A DNA stretch of 64,000 bases from G958296245 sp963664035 (GCA_963664035.2 OY760867.2:62001-126000), one strand, 5' to 3'; positions 51,657 to 60,030 are shown, numbered from the stretch's first letter. The notes: generated by a model not told the origin, from the sequence alone. Made by a program: numbers and translations.

Positions 51657-52418
51657 ATGCAGCTAATCTTGATCGGATGCGAATACGCCGGCACGACGAC
51701 CCTGGCGCGCTCAGTCTTCGACTGGGTGAACGCCAACCTGGACGGCGGCATGCCGTTCTTCCACGACCATTGGAAGCTGCCCTTCACCTCGGGGCACCAG
51801 GAGCACGACCCGCCCCTGGCGCCCACGGTGGAGGAGCAGGAGCAGGTGCTCGCCCTCAGCCCGAAGCTCAAGGAGATGTACAACAGGTACAGCCTCTACT
51901 ACCACGCCAGGCCCTCCAGCTTCAGGAGAGACGACTACATCGCCGTCGGCCTGCACATAGAGGAGGCGATCTACGGGCCGCTATACTGGGGCTACGGGAT
52001 CAAGGGGCCGTGGCCCATAGGCGTCGAGCGCCGCGTCGTACAGGGCCTCGTCGAGAAGGAGCTGATGCTCCACGCTCCCGGCGTCGCGCTCGCCCTCGTC
52101 AAGGCGTCGCCGGACGTGATACGCCGCCGCATGGCCGAGGACCCTCACCCGCGCCAGGTCGTGCCGGAAGGGGACGTCGAGATGGTCTCGGCGCGGTTCG
52201 AGGAGGAGTTCGAGAGGTCCGCCATCGCCAACAAGCTGACCGTCGACACGGGCGCCGACACCGTCGAGCAGAGCCTGGCGTGCCTGCTGGAGCAGTACGA
52301 CCCATTCCTGAGCGACGCGGACAAGCTCCGCATCGTCGTGAAGAGGATGAGGGACCGGGGAGAATGGCCCCTGTTGCCATCACCCCCATCCCTTCGGCAG
52401 ACTCAGGGCAGGCTCTAG
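51657..52418 (+). CDS. P-loop protein of unknown function, copy 1
   Basis: 253 residues starting MQLILIGCEYAGTTTLA, a P-loop of the G-x4-G-T-T kind (Thr replacing Lys-Ser), behind a GGAGG site. HDHWKLPFTSGHQEHDPP, LKEMYNRYSLYYH, a GLHIEEAIYGPLYWGYG segment, and KASPDVIRRRMAEDPHPRQV follow; the last resembles the lid Arg region of nucleotide kinases. Missing Walker Lys makes canonical kinase activity uncertain. The last ~15 residues are encoded by repeat DNA. A second copy begins 56 bases downstream. Confidence 0.6.
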   Translation: MQLILIGCEYAGTTTLARSVFDWVNANLDGGMPFFHDHWKLPFTSGHQEHDPPLAPTVEEQEQVLALSPKLKEMYNRYSLYYHARPSSFRRDDYIAVGLHIEEAIYGPLYWGYGIKGPWPIGVERRVVQGLVEKELMLHAPGVALALVKASPDVIRRRMAEDPHPRQVVPEGDVEMVSARFEEEFERSAIANKLTVDTGADTVEQSLACLLEQYDPFLSDADKLRIVVKRMRDRGEWPLLPSPPSLRQTQGRL

Positions 52419-52451
52419 CCTTCCCCCATCAAGGGGGAAGGGATTCTGAGA
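52419..52451. repeat. CCTTCCCCC palindrome between the duplicated P-loop genes
   Basis: CCTTCCCCCATC-AAGGGGGAAGG then GATTCTGAGA, the same family as 2206-2268; CACCCCCATC stands before it at 52381. Confidence 0.7.
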
Positions 52452-52473
52452 AGTCTCTCATGGAGGACTCGCG

Positions 52474-53199
52474 ATGAGACTCATACTGATCGGGTGCGAA
52501 TACGCCGGCACGACCACTCTGGCGCGCTCAGTCTTCGACTGGGCGAACGCCAACCTGGACGGAGGCGTCGTGCTGTTCCACGACCACTGGAAGCTGCCCT
52601 TCACCTCGGGGCACCAGGAGCACGACCCGCCCCTGGCGCCCACCGTGGAGGAGCAGGATCAGGTGCTCGCCCTCAGCCCCAAGCTCAAGGAGATGTACAA
52701 CAGGTACAGCCTCTACTACCACATCAACCCCGGCTCGTTCAGGGGGCCGGACTTCATGGCCGTCGGCCTCCACGTAGAGGAGGCGATATACGGCCCGCTC
52801 TACTGGGGCTACGGCATCAAGGGGCCGTGGCCGGTCGGCGTGGAGCGCCGCGTAGTCCAGGGCCTCGTCGAGAAGGAGTTGCTCGTTCACGCCCCGGACA
52901 TTGTGCTCGGCTTGGTCAAGGCATCGCCGGACGTGATACGCCGACGGATGGCCGAGGACCCTCACCCGCGCCAGGTCGTGCGGGAAGAGGACGTCGAGAT
53001 GGTGTCCGCGCGCTTCGAGGAGGAGTTCGAGAGGTCCGCCATCGCCAACAAGCTGACCGTCGACACGAGCGGCGACACGGTGGAGCAGAGCCTGGCGTGC
53101 CTGCTGGAGCAGTACGACCCCTTCCTGAGCGACGCGGACAAGCTCCGCATCGTCGTGAAGAAGATGAAGGACGGCGGCGATTGGCCCCTGCTGCCGTGA
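52474..53199 (+). CDS. P-loop protein of unknown function, copy 2
   Basis: 241 residues with the same plan as copy 1 (MRLILIGCEYAGTTTLA at the start, GLHVEEAIYGPLYWGYGIKG, ASPDVIRRRMAEDPHPRQVV) and a GGAGG site. It differs by scattered substitutions, most near residues 30-35 and 85-95 (NPGSFRGPDFMAV for RPSSFRRDDYIAV), so the duplication is older than that of the Uma2 pair. Function is unknown; a nucleotide- or metabolite-kinase-like fold is inferred. Confidence 0.6.
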   Translation: MRLILIGCEYAGTTTLARSVFDWANANLDGGVVLFHDHWKLPFTSGHQEHDPPLAPTVEEQDQVLALSPKLKEMYNRYSLYYHINPGSFRGPDFMAVGLHVEEAIYGPLYWGYGIKGPWPVGVERRVVQGLVEKELLVHAPDIVLGLVKASPDVIRRRMAEDPHPRQVVREEDVEMVSARFEEEFERSAIANKLTVDTSGDTVEQSLACLLEQYDPFLSDADKLRIVVKKMKDGGDWPLLP

Positions 53200-53227
53200 G
53201 GCTGGCCGCGGCTTGGGACGGGGCGCC

Positions 53228-53839
53228 CTAGCCCTCCGCCTCCTGCTCGGCCAGCGCCCGCCGCACGTACAACACCCGCTGCAGCGTCGTCAGCGTCGTT
53301 AGCGCGGCGATGACCGCCAGCGCGGCGATGACCGCCGGGCCCCACCACTCGCCGACGATGGTGGCCGCGCCCAGCACGGCCACGCGCTCGGGCCGCGTCA
53401 TGACGCCGCCGGTCCAGTACACCCCGAGGCCCTCGGCGCGCGCCCTGACGTAGCTGACCATCATCGACCCGACCATCGCGGCGAACGCCAGCGCAGCCCC
53501 AAGAGTGGACGCCTCGCCCATGTAGAAGACCAGCAGCCCGAGCAGCACCACCGCCTCGGACACGCGGTCGGCGGTCGAGTCGAGCAGCGCCCCGAACTTG
53601 GACGCGCGCCCGGTCAGCCGAGCCACCGCGCCGTCGAACAGATCGAGCACCCCCGCCGCCAGCAGCGCGACGCCGCCCCAGGCTAGGCTGCCCGAGCCCA
53701 GCAGGTACGCGCTCCCGCAGGCGCCGAGAAGCCCCGCCAGCGTGATGACGTTGGGGCCTATCCCAAGCCGGGCCAGCGCCCTGGCTACCGGGGTCTCTAC
53801 GTAGGTGGTGAGCAGCCGCCGCGCCGCCGTCCTGTCCAT
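53228..53839 (-). CDS. CDP-alcohol phosphatidyltransferase
   Basis: 203 residues, about six membrane helices. The CAP motif is complete: Asp66, Asp69, Gly70, Arg74, Gly83, Asp87, Asp91 (DLFDGAVAR then GALLDSTAD). It transfers a phosphatidyl group from CDP-diacylglycerol to an alcohol such as inositol phosphate or glycerol phosphate. The nearby PimA-like glycosyltransferase (56.6 kb) suggests a phosphatidylinositol-mannoside-like lipid pathway; the two are now separated by an inserted region. Confidence 0.88.
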   Translation of the reverse strand: MDRTAARRLLTTYVETPVARALARLGIGPNVITLAGLLGACGSAYLLGSGSLAWGGVALLAAGVLDLFDGAVARLTGRASKFGALLDSTADRVSEAVVLLGLLVFYMGEASTLGAALAFAAMVGSMMVSYVRARAEGLGVYWTGGVMTRPERVAVLGAATIVGEWWGPAVIAALAVIAALTTLTTLQRVLYVRRALAEQEAEG

Positions 53840-53865
53840 CAGGGCTCAGGTGCTCCGAAACAACT

Positions 53866-54813
53866 CTATCCAGCCAGGGACTGCCTGGCGTGACCATAGA
53901 GGCTATCGGCCATGGATACGATCTCCGTCGCCATCGTAATCCGTTCCCGCCACTCCGCTGGGATTGCCTCGACCCCGTAGTGCGCGCCCGCGATTTGCCC
54001 GTAGATGGCGCCGGTCGTATCCGCGTCGTGTCCAAGGTTGACGACCTTCAGGGCTCCGTCGCGAAAGCTGTCGGTCTCGTGGAAGGCCCAAAGCACCGCC
54101 TCGAGCGTGTCCACTACATAGCCCGTTCCCTGGATGTCTGGCGGCTGCCGATCTTTGAACGAACCATCGGCGATGGCGGCAATCTTATCCGACAGTTGGC
54201 TTCTTCCCCACAGACCCTCTACCGGGCAATAGTGCGCGGAGAGGAGTGTCTTTTTGTCGACGCCGTTCAGGGCGCCAACGAGCAGGCCGGCGAAGTAGCG
54301 GCAGGCGTCGACCGCCTCCTCGGCTCCATGCGTAGTCCTAGAGCTGTCGGCGCTCCGAGCTATCGCTTCCTCTGGGTCGCCGGCGAAGTACATGGGGACC
54401 GGAGCAAGCCGCATCAGCGAGCCGTTCCCGGCAGAGTTGACATCGGTAGGCCCGGAGTAGGGATCACCCGTCCTCTCGAACCGCGACAGTGCATCCGCAG
54501 TGGTGTTCCCGATGTCGAAGCATACGCCGATGGAAGATAGGTAGCCGTCGTTCCACCAGCGCACGTAGCGCCGCATCTGGTCTGTGGGGTCGAAACCGTC
54601 CATCTCTATCAGGCTCGTGGCCAGGCACAGGGCCATTGACGTGTCGTCGGTCCACTGGCCGGCCTCTAGTCCGAATGGCCCCCCTCCGATCATGTCGTCG
54701 ATGGGGTCGAAGGCGCCGGGCGGCTCGAACTCCAAAGTAGTGCCCAGCGCGTCTCCCGCCGCCAGTCCCAGCAGGCAGCCTCGGAAACGGTCCCTTGTTG
54801 TTGTCTCACTCAT
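53866..54813 (-). CDS. ADP-ribosylglycohydrolase (DraG-like)
   Basis: 315 residues of the ADP_ribosyl_GH fold: FRGCLLGLAAGDALGTTLE, GQWTDDTSMAL (Asp56, Asp57), GNGSLMRLAP, and GHDADTTGAIYGQIAGA near 262. These acidic residues bind two metals that hydrolyse ADP-ribosyl bonds. It is third in an operon (10 bases after the phosphatase gene) with a Cys-rich protein and a tyrosine phosphatase. The substrate may be ADP-ribosylated protein, nucleic acid or a free nucleotide. Confidence 0.9.
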   Translation of the reverse strand: MSETTTRDRFRGCLLGLAAGDALGTTLEFEPPGAFDPIDDMIGGGPFGLEAGQWTDDTSMALCLATSLIEMDGFDPTDQMRRYVRWWNDGYLSSIGVCFDIGNTTADALSRFERTGDPYSGPTDVNSAGNGSLMRLAPVPMYFAGDPEEAIARSADSSRTTHGAEEAVDACRYFAGLLVGALNGVDKKTLLSAHYCPVEGLWGRSQLSDKIAAIADGSFKDRQPPDIQGTGYVVDTLEAVLWAFHETDSFRDGALKVVNLGHDADTTGAIYGQIAGAHYGVEAIPAEWRERITMATEIVSMADSLYGHARQSLAG

Positions 54814-54823
54814 CTAATCACCC

Positions 54824-55381
54824 CTATTGCGATGGCTCGACCCATTCGCGTACGTACTCTTCCTGTTCCCACGTTTCTGGAGAATTGGGGTGGCGCCAGA
54901 CCTTCTCCACCCCCTTCCACCACTCGGCGATCTGCGCAAGGGCCGCGTCTCCCGTGTGTCCGTGCCGCACCAGCCAGCAGCCGACGACGGTGCCGGTCCG
55001 GCCCACTCCGCCCCAGCAGTGGACGTATACTGTCCTGCCACTGTCCAGCGCGGCGTCGATGGCGTCGAGAATCATGGCCATCTGGGCCGGGCTGCGCGGA
55101 ACGCTCTGGTCAACGATCGGGTGACGCTCCCAGCCAACGTCTAGCCCAAGCCGGCGCGCCTCCTCCTTCGCTGCGTCGGCGTAGGGCTCCAGCCAGTCCT
55201 CCGGCCCCGTCAGGTCAATGAAGTAGTCGATGCCAGCACTTATCAGGGTACTCAATCGATTTGCCGCGTCCACCGGGTCCTTGGAGCCAGGGTACTCGCC
55301 CGCCGCTAGGCGGCCCCGGACCACCCAATAGCTATTGGAAATAGGTCGGTCCCGCGGGCTAGGCGCATGCTCAATCATCAT
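54824..55381 (-). CDS. dual-specificity/tyrosine phosphatase
   Basis: 185 residues starting MMIEHAPSPRDRP. The active-site loop VHCWGGVGRTGT holds the nucleophile Cys122 and Arg128; the likely general acid is Asp91 in HPIVDQSVP. WVVRGRLAAGEYPGS near the start is common in bacterial DSP-like phosphatases. The start overlaps the stop of the Cys-rich gene (ATGATGATTGA), so translation is coupled. With the ADP-ribosylglycohydrolase downstream it may belong to a modification-removal or nucleotide-processing module. Confidence 0.88.
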   Translation of the reverse strand: MMIEHAPSPRDRPISNSYWVVRGRLAAGEYPGSKDPVDAANRLSTLISAGIDYFIDLTGPEDWLEPYADAAKEEARRLGLDVGWERHPIVDQSVPRSPAQMAMILDAIDAALDSGRTVYVHCWGGVGRTGTVVGCWLVRHGHTGDAALAQIAEWWKGVEKVWRHPNSPETWEQEEYVREWVEPSQ

Positions 55382-55868
55382 CTCTGATCCGTACGAGCGC
55401 TCCGCGTGCGGCATCTGCCCAAGGCTCGGGAAGGTTCTCGCTGATCCACTGAATGTGCTTTTCTGCACGCTGCTCCCTGAACTCACCGAGTTGCTGCACT
55501 ACCACCTCGCCTACGTCGGGGCCTATCGGGTATCGATTCTTCAAGACGTGCTCGAAGAAGTTGTCGAGCAGCTCAAGAAGATGCTGGCGTATCTCCTCCG
55601 AGTCAGGGGACGGCATCCAGCCTTCTCGATCGTTGCTGAACCCGTCACCCGCATACCGTGTAATCGGTCCGATTGGTATGGGGTCGCGCTCTGGCCTTCG
55701 GTGCGGATGATTGGCGCAGTACGTCCAGAATGGGTCTTCGATCGCTACGTCCCTGATCTCGCAGTAGGGTTCCTCATCGCTGTCCTTCGATCCAGGGTAC
55801 CCGCTCTCGCCGCGGTTCTTCCGATTGAACCAGCATGTCCCGCAACAGTCTGATCCTCCGTTCGGCAT
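55371..55868 (-). CDS. conserved Cys-rich protein, first gene of the phosphatase/ADPRH operon
   Basis: 165 residues. The N-terminus has a probable metal site: SDCCGTCWFNRKN (three Cys), PYCEIRD, and FWTYCANHPHRRP (Cys, His). The rest is helical and acidic (EEIRQHLLELLDNFF, VVVQQLGEFREQR). I have seen this CCGTCWFNRKN-CEIR-WTYCANHP pattern in hypothetical proteins of several phyla, but no function is known. It is the first gene of a three-gene operon behind a TTGACT-16-TATACT promoter. Confidence 0.65.
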   Translation of the reverse strand: MPNGGSDCCGTCWFNRKNRGESGYPGSKDSDEEPYCEIRDVAIEDPFWTYCANHPHRRPERDPIPIGPITRYAGDGFSNDREGWMPSPDSEEIRQHLLELLDNFFEHVLKNRYPIGPDVGEVVVQQLGEFREQRAEKHIQWISENLPEPWADAARGALVRIRDDD

Positions 55869-55968
55869 CTTGTCAGCAGCCTCCTCTCAGGCTCCCCAAA
55901 GCAGCCCCTCCTGTGCACCGGGCATTCATAGGAATTACCCTTTGCGGAGCAGGCAGAAGTCTTGCCTT

Positions 55969-55996
55969 AGTATACTGCCTTAGACGCTACAGTCAA
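55969..55996 (-). promoter_or_regulatory. sigma70-type promoter of the Cys-rich/phosphatase/ADPRH operon
   Basis: On the minus strand TTGACT (55996-55991), 16 bases, TATACT (55974-55969), about 100 bases before the first ATG. Confidence 0.5.
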
Positions 55997-56019
55997 CAAC
56001 CTCTCAGCTATAATAGACC

Positions 56020-56478
56020 CTAATCTATTGGTTCATCCACTATAAGTACACCCTGGAATTCCCCGTCTTCTATACTATGGTCTTCTACTATCAAATCATA
56101 TTCAGGACGCCATGCCATCTGCCAATCCTTCAATTCCTTGCCCATGGCTCCGTCTGCCGCTTGACATTCCCAGTCCACGCCACCCAACTCTTCGCACCCC
56201 TCCACCAGGTCTCTCCAAATCTGGCGCAAGACACCCAACTCCACCCACCGTTGAAAGGTGCGATGGATGGTGCTGTCGTCCCCGAACTCTTTCGGCAATC
56301 GGTTCCATTGGCACCCGCTGCGCAGCCTGAACATGATGCCGTTAAGCATCTGTCGAGGGTTAGCACGCTTGCGGCCCCTAGCTTTGGGTGGGTCTGCCTC
56401 CAGAATGATGGGTTCGATGCGTTCCCAGAGCTCGTCCGGTACTTCCCAGATGGTTACAATCGTCTCCTGTTTCCCCAT
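56020..56478 (-). pseudogene. truncated IS5-family transposase with foreign tail
   Basis: Residues 9-114 match the N-terminal half of IS5-type transposases: WEVPDELWERIEPIIL, GRKRANPRQMLNGIMFRLRSGCQW, LPKEFGDDSTIHRTFQRW, and QAADGAMGK, with the first DDE Asp at 109. After Lys114 (about 56137) the expected KxGGxxTGPNPTDR continuation is replaced by an unrelated 38-residue acidic tail (WRPEYDLIVEDHS, GVLIVDEPID). The gene is thus cut and joined to other sequence. The region is AT-richer than its surroundings. Confidence 0.75.
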
Positions 56479-56614
56479 GCGGTTCCTTCCGATGCTCAGG
56501 TTTGTACAAAGTCAACTAAGCTTCCTCACCGACATGCTCAAACCCGGACTGCACTATGCAGGATCTCTATCGTCCGGCCACAAGGCGCGGTTACAACGGC
56601 GGCGTAGCACCACG

Positions 56615-57745
56615 TCAGGGAAGCGCGGGGACGCGGGACGCCTCCCGGCATTCGACGTAGTAGTCCATTACCTCGCCGGCCACCTTCTCCCACCGGAACC
56701 GGCGCGCTCTCTCGGCGCCGTTCGCCGCCAGCCTCTCCCTCAGACCCGGGTCGCGGATCAGGCGGTCTATGGCGTTGGCCAGCGCCTCGTCGTCCTTGGG
56801 GGGCACCAGCAGTCCCTCCCGGCCGTCGGTCATGACGCTCGAATGGCCCTCTATGGCGCTCGCCACGATGGGCCGCCCCGACGCCATCGCCTCCAGCAGC
56901 ACGATCCCGAAGCTCTCGCGCCCGATGGCCGGCGAGCAGTAGATGTCCGCGCTCCTGTAGTACCTGGCCTTCTCCTCCTCCGACACGCCGCCCACGAACA
57001 CCACGTCCTGGAGGTTGCGCTCGCTCATGATCCGGTACGAGTCGTCGTCCGGCTTGCCGGGACCCACGACGAGCAGCCTCAGGTTCGGCCAGTCCCACTT
57101 CAGCCGGCTGAAGGCGGAGAGCAGGTACTTCAACCCCTTGCGCTTCTCCAGCCGGCCGAGGAAGAGCAGGTTGATCATGCCGTCCCGCAGGTGCGGGAAC
57201 GGGCCTGCCCCGTTGGCGAACTGCTCGAGCCGGATGCCGTTCGGGATGACCCTGTAGTCTCCCGGGAAGTGCTCGCTGATGAAGTCCTTCGCGGGCTCCG
57301 ACACCGCTATCAGCCCGTGAAGCCGGCGGAAGTAGGGGTTTGTCAGCGCGGCGCCCCCGATCTTGAAGAAGTAGGAGCTGCTGCGGTACGAGTGGAAGGT
57401 GGCGACGTTCACCGTCTCGGAGACGCTGAGGGTGTTCAGCGGCACGAAGCCGGAGAACGGCTCGTGCAGGTGGATGATGTCGAAGGACTCCCTGTTCAGG
57501 AGCCGCTTTATCCGGGGGCTGAGCCACACCGACACCGAGACGCGGGCTATGGAGCCGTTGCTCGGTATGGGCACGGGCCGTCCCATCGGGACGAAGTTGT
57601 CGGGCGCCTTTTCCGTGTCGGAGCATGGCCCGAAGACCACCACCTCGTTACCGGCGGCTTCGAGCTGGCCGGCGAGGTTGCGTATGTGGTCGGTTACCCC
57701 GCCGTGAAACGAGTAGTCGAAGGCGGAGACTAGCCCTATCTTCAT
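56615..57745 (-). CDS. GT4-family glycosyltransferase (PimA-like)
   Basis: 376 residues of a GT-B retaining glycosyltransferase. KIGLVSAFDYSFHGGVTDHI gives the nucleotide-free N-terminal loop, IIHLHEPFSG a lipid-acceptor-side motif typical of PimA-like enzymes, LLFLGRLEKRKGLKYLL the donor domain, and IGRESFGIVLLEAMASG the E-x7-E motif. PimA transfers mannose from GDP-mannose to phosphatidylinositol at the inner membrane face. The CDP-alcohol phosphatidyltransferase at 53.2 kb is a plausible pathway partner. Confidence 0.86.
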   Translation of the reverse strand: MKIGLVSAFDYSFHGGVTDHIRNLAGQLEAAGNEVVVFGPCSDTEKAPDNFVPMGRPVPIPSNGSIARVSVSVWLSPRIKRLLNRESFDIIHLHEPFSGFVPLNTLSVSETVNVATFHSYRSSSYFFKIGGAALTNPYFRRLHGLIAVSEPAKDFISEHFPGDYRVIPNGIRLEQFANGAGPFPHLRDGMINLLFLGRLEKRKGLKYLLSAFSRLKWDWPNLRLLVVGPGKPDDDSYRIMSERNLQDVVFVGGVSEEEKARYYRSADIYCSPAIGRESFGIVLLEAMASGRPIVASAIEGHSSVMTDGREGLLVPPKDDEALANAIDRLIRDPGLRERLAANGAERARRFRWEKVAGEVMDYYVECREASRVPALP

Positions 57746-57769
57746 CGTCTCTCCGGCATGGCCCTCCGC

Positions 57770-58819
57770 TTACCGGGCCGGCCCCCGCTCCATCGAGTAG
57801 GGCTGCCAGCGGCGCAGGTCCGTCCGCTCCAGCACCGACGGGTTGACGCACGCCATGGGCCATCGGCCCGTCAGCACCAGCGCGACCTCGCGCCCCACCC
57901 TGCGGCGACGCTGCGAGTCGAACCTCGCCGACGCCGACGCGACGTGGGCCGTGAGCACCACGTTCTCCATGTGCAGCAGCGGGTTCTCCGGGTCGGGAGG
58001 CTCCTGCTCCAGCACGTCGAGGCCCGCCCCGGCGATCCACTTTTGCTCCAGCGCCCTGATGAGCGCCTGCTCGTCGACGGTGGAGCCCCTGCCGTTGTTG
58101 ATGAAGAGCGCGCCCGGCTTCATCATCCTGAAGTGCTCCTCGCGCAGCATGTGGACCGTCTCCTCCCTGCCGGGGGCGTGCATCGACACGATGTCCGAGC
58201 GTTGCAGGAGCTCGTCGAGGTTCACAGGCTCGACCCCGTGCTCGGACATGATCAGCTCCTCGACGTAGGGGTCGTACGCGACGATGTACATCCCGAACGG
58301 CGCGGCGCGCTTTGCCACGGCCCTCGCCACGTGCCCGAAGGAGATCAGTCCCAGCGTCTGGCCCATGAGCCGGGGGAAGTTGTACAGGTACGGCCTGCCC
58401 TCCGACCATCGCTGCTCGCGCACCATCCTGTCCATCAGCGGCAGCCACCGGTACGTGCCCAGGAGCAGCGCCATCGTGTGGTCGGCCACCTCCTCGATGA
58501 AGGTGTCCGGCACGTTCGTCACGGGAATCCCGCGCTCCGTGGCACTCGCGATGTCGACGCCGTCCGTGCCGACGCTGCCCACGGCGATGACCCGGCACTT
58601 CTCCAGCCTGTCGATCACGGGGCCGGTTAGGGAGTGGCCGGAGATGATGGCGTCGGCGTCGCGCGCCTCGCGCAGGAACGCCTCGTCGCTGTCGGAGTCG
58701 GCGACGACGACCTCGGCGCCGACCGGGGCCAGCGCCTCCAATTCCAGCGCGTACGCGGCCTCCACCGGCTCGCCTACGACACCTCCCGGCGTGGACGTGA
58801 CAACCTTGAACTTCGCCAA
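57770..58819 (-). CDS. D-isomer-specific 2-hydroxyacid dehydrogenase (C-terminal-binding-protein-like)
   Basis: 349 residues from a TTG at 58819 behind GAGGAGG. The NAD-binding Rossmann motif LGLISFGHVARAVA, catalytic Arg in INNGRGSTVDE, Glu in GLDVLEQEPPDPENPLL and His in VLTAHVASAS are complete. GSVGTDGVDIASATERGIPVTNVPDTF is typical of the phosphoglycerate dehydrogenase/CtBP group. It reduces a 2-keto acid or oxidises a D-2-hydroxyacid; the exact substrate is unknown. No ACT domain follows, so it is not the long SerA. Confidence 0.88.
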   Translation of the reverse strand: MAKFKVVTSTPGGVVGEPVEAAYALELEALAPVGAEVVVADSDSDEAFLREARDADAIISGHSLTGPVIDRLEKCRVIAVGSVGTDGVDIASATERGIPVTNVPDTFIEEVADHTMALLLGTYRWLPLMDRMVREQRWSEGRPYLYNFPRLMGQTLGLISFGHVARAVAKRAAPFGMYIVAYDPYVEELIMSEHGVEPVNLDELLQRSDIVSMHAPGREETVHMLREEHFRMMKPGALFINNGRGSTVDEQALIRALEQKWIAGAGLDVLEQEPPDPENPLLHMENVVLTAHVASASARFDSQRRRRVGREVALVLTGRWPMACVNPSVLERTDLRRWQPYSMERGPAR

Positions 58820-59021
58820 CTTTGGCCTCCTCGCTTGCTGCGCCAGCCCCGCCGGCGGCTGGGCGGCCTTCCGGCGCGGGCGGCAGGCTAGGCGTAAAGA
58901 ATAAAGCAAGGCTGCCGCCGATGTCCACCGCGCGCCGGGCGCGTATTTGCCGAGAATCGCCTTTCTACGTCGCATTGTCGGATGATGCAACACGCGACGA
59001 AGCGGGCATTACGGTGTGCAT

Positions 59022-59145
59022 CCCAAATCCCCCACCTCCAGGTTCAGCGCCATATCTATCGGCCGTCACCCCGTAGGGGCTGGTTTCAAACCAGCCCTCC
59101 CCATTGCCGTAGAGCGTCACCGCCATTTAGGTGGGGGATTTTGGG
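59022..59145. mobile_element. MITE-like element type A, copy 2
   Basis: Inverse-oriented copy of 3756-3878 with ends CCCAAATCCCCCACCT and AGGTGGGGGATTTTGGG and the same inner GGTTTCAAACC palindrome. TGCAT stands directly before and after it, a possible 5-bp target duplication. The spacer 58820-59263 otherwise holds the lexA control region and no gene. Confidence 0.78.
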
Positions 59146-59168
59146 TGCATTACGCGTGCATTATGCGC

Positions 59169-59215
59169 TTGACACGCGTTCTCCGGGCGTGCTATCTTGT
59201 TCGGAACATGCGTAC
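59169..59215 (+). promoter_or_regulatory. lexA promoter with SOS-box-like operator
   Basis: TTGACA (59169-59174), 18 bases, TATCTT (59193-59198), then GAACATGCGTAC (59204-59215), one mismatch from the GAAC-N4-GTTC LexA box of Gram-positive-type LexA. The operator overlaps the start of transcription, as expected for autorepression. Confidence 0.6.
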
Positions 59216-59263
59216 TCATGGCGTCTGAGCGCGTCAAGAGAGTTGGAAAGAGAGGACAACACA

Positions 59264-59902
59264 GTGAGCGACAGGAAGCTATCGGACAGGCAGCAGAGGA
59301 TACTGGAGTTCATCGGCGAATTCCTGGACGAGCACCACTACCCGCCGACGGTGCGCGACATACAGGCGGGGTGCGAGGTGAGCTCGACCTCCGTGGTGGA
59401 CTACAACCTCCGCATCCTCCAGAGGGAGGGCTATCTCAAGCGGCAGGCCGAGGTCTCCCGGGGCATCGAGCTGGTCGGCGGCAACTTCGGGCGCGACCTG
59501 GTGCACGTGCCCATCCTTGGCAGCATCGCCGCCGGGGAGCCGCTCCAGATCCCATCGTCGGACACCTGGAAGGCGGTGGAGATAGACAGCGTCGACCTGC
59601 CGCCCTTCATGACGGGGGGCAAGCCCGAGGTCTTCGCCCTCAGGGTCAAGGGCGAGTCGATGATCGACGCGCTCGTGGCGGACGGCGACCTCGTGCTCAT
59701 GGAGCCCGTCAGCCGCCCGGAGAACGGCGACATGGTGGCCGCCTTCCTCAAGGACAAGGAAGAGGTCACCCTGAAGCACTTCCAGGTCCAGAACGGCACG
59801 GTCACGCTGCACCCGGCGAACAGCACGATGTCGCCCATAGAGGTCCCGGCGGAGAACGTCTCGGTCCAGGGCAGGGTGGTAGGCATAGTCAGGACGATGT
59901 AG
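59264..59902 (+). CDS. lexA: LexA repressor
   Basis: 212 residues from a GTG at 59264 behind AGAGG. The winged helix is shown by LSDRQQRILEFIGEFLDEHHYPPTVRDI in two runs and SSTSVVDYNLRIL. The autocleavage site is Ala90-Gly91 (SIAAGEP), with catalytic Ser132 (KGESMIDA) and Lys171 (VTLKHF). It represses DNA-damage genes until RecA filaments trigger self-cleavage. LigD at 26 kb has no obvious LexA box. Confidence 0.95.
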   Translation: MSDRKLSDRQQRILEFIGEFLDEHHYPPTVRDIQAGCEVSSTSVVDYNLRILQREGYLKRQAEVSRGIELVGGNFGRDLVHVPILGSIAAGEPLQIPSSDTWKAVEIDSVDLPPFMTGGKPEVFALRVKGESMIDALVADGDLVLMEPVSRPENGDMVAAFLKDKEEVTLKHFQVQNGTVTLHPANSTMSPIEVPAENVSVQGRVVGIVRTM

Positions 59903-59975
59903 CCCCTGGCGCGCGCGCCTTGGGATAGAGGACCTTCCCGGGCGCGCCGGCGCCGGCCGCCAGCCCATGCGCGGC

Positions 59976-60030
59976 CCTTCGACAGGCTCAGGGCGAACGG
60001 ATGCCGAACAGCCGCCCGTTCACTGATACG
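59976..60030. repeat. CTCAGGGCGAACGG dispersed repeat
   Basis: CCCTTCGACAGGCTCAGGGC then GAACGG and an inverse CCGTTCACTG arm. Same family as 4814-4864. Confidence 0.5.
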
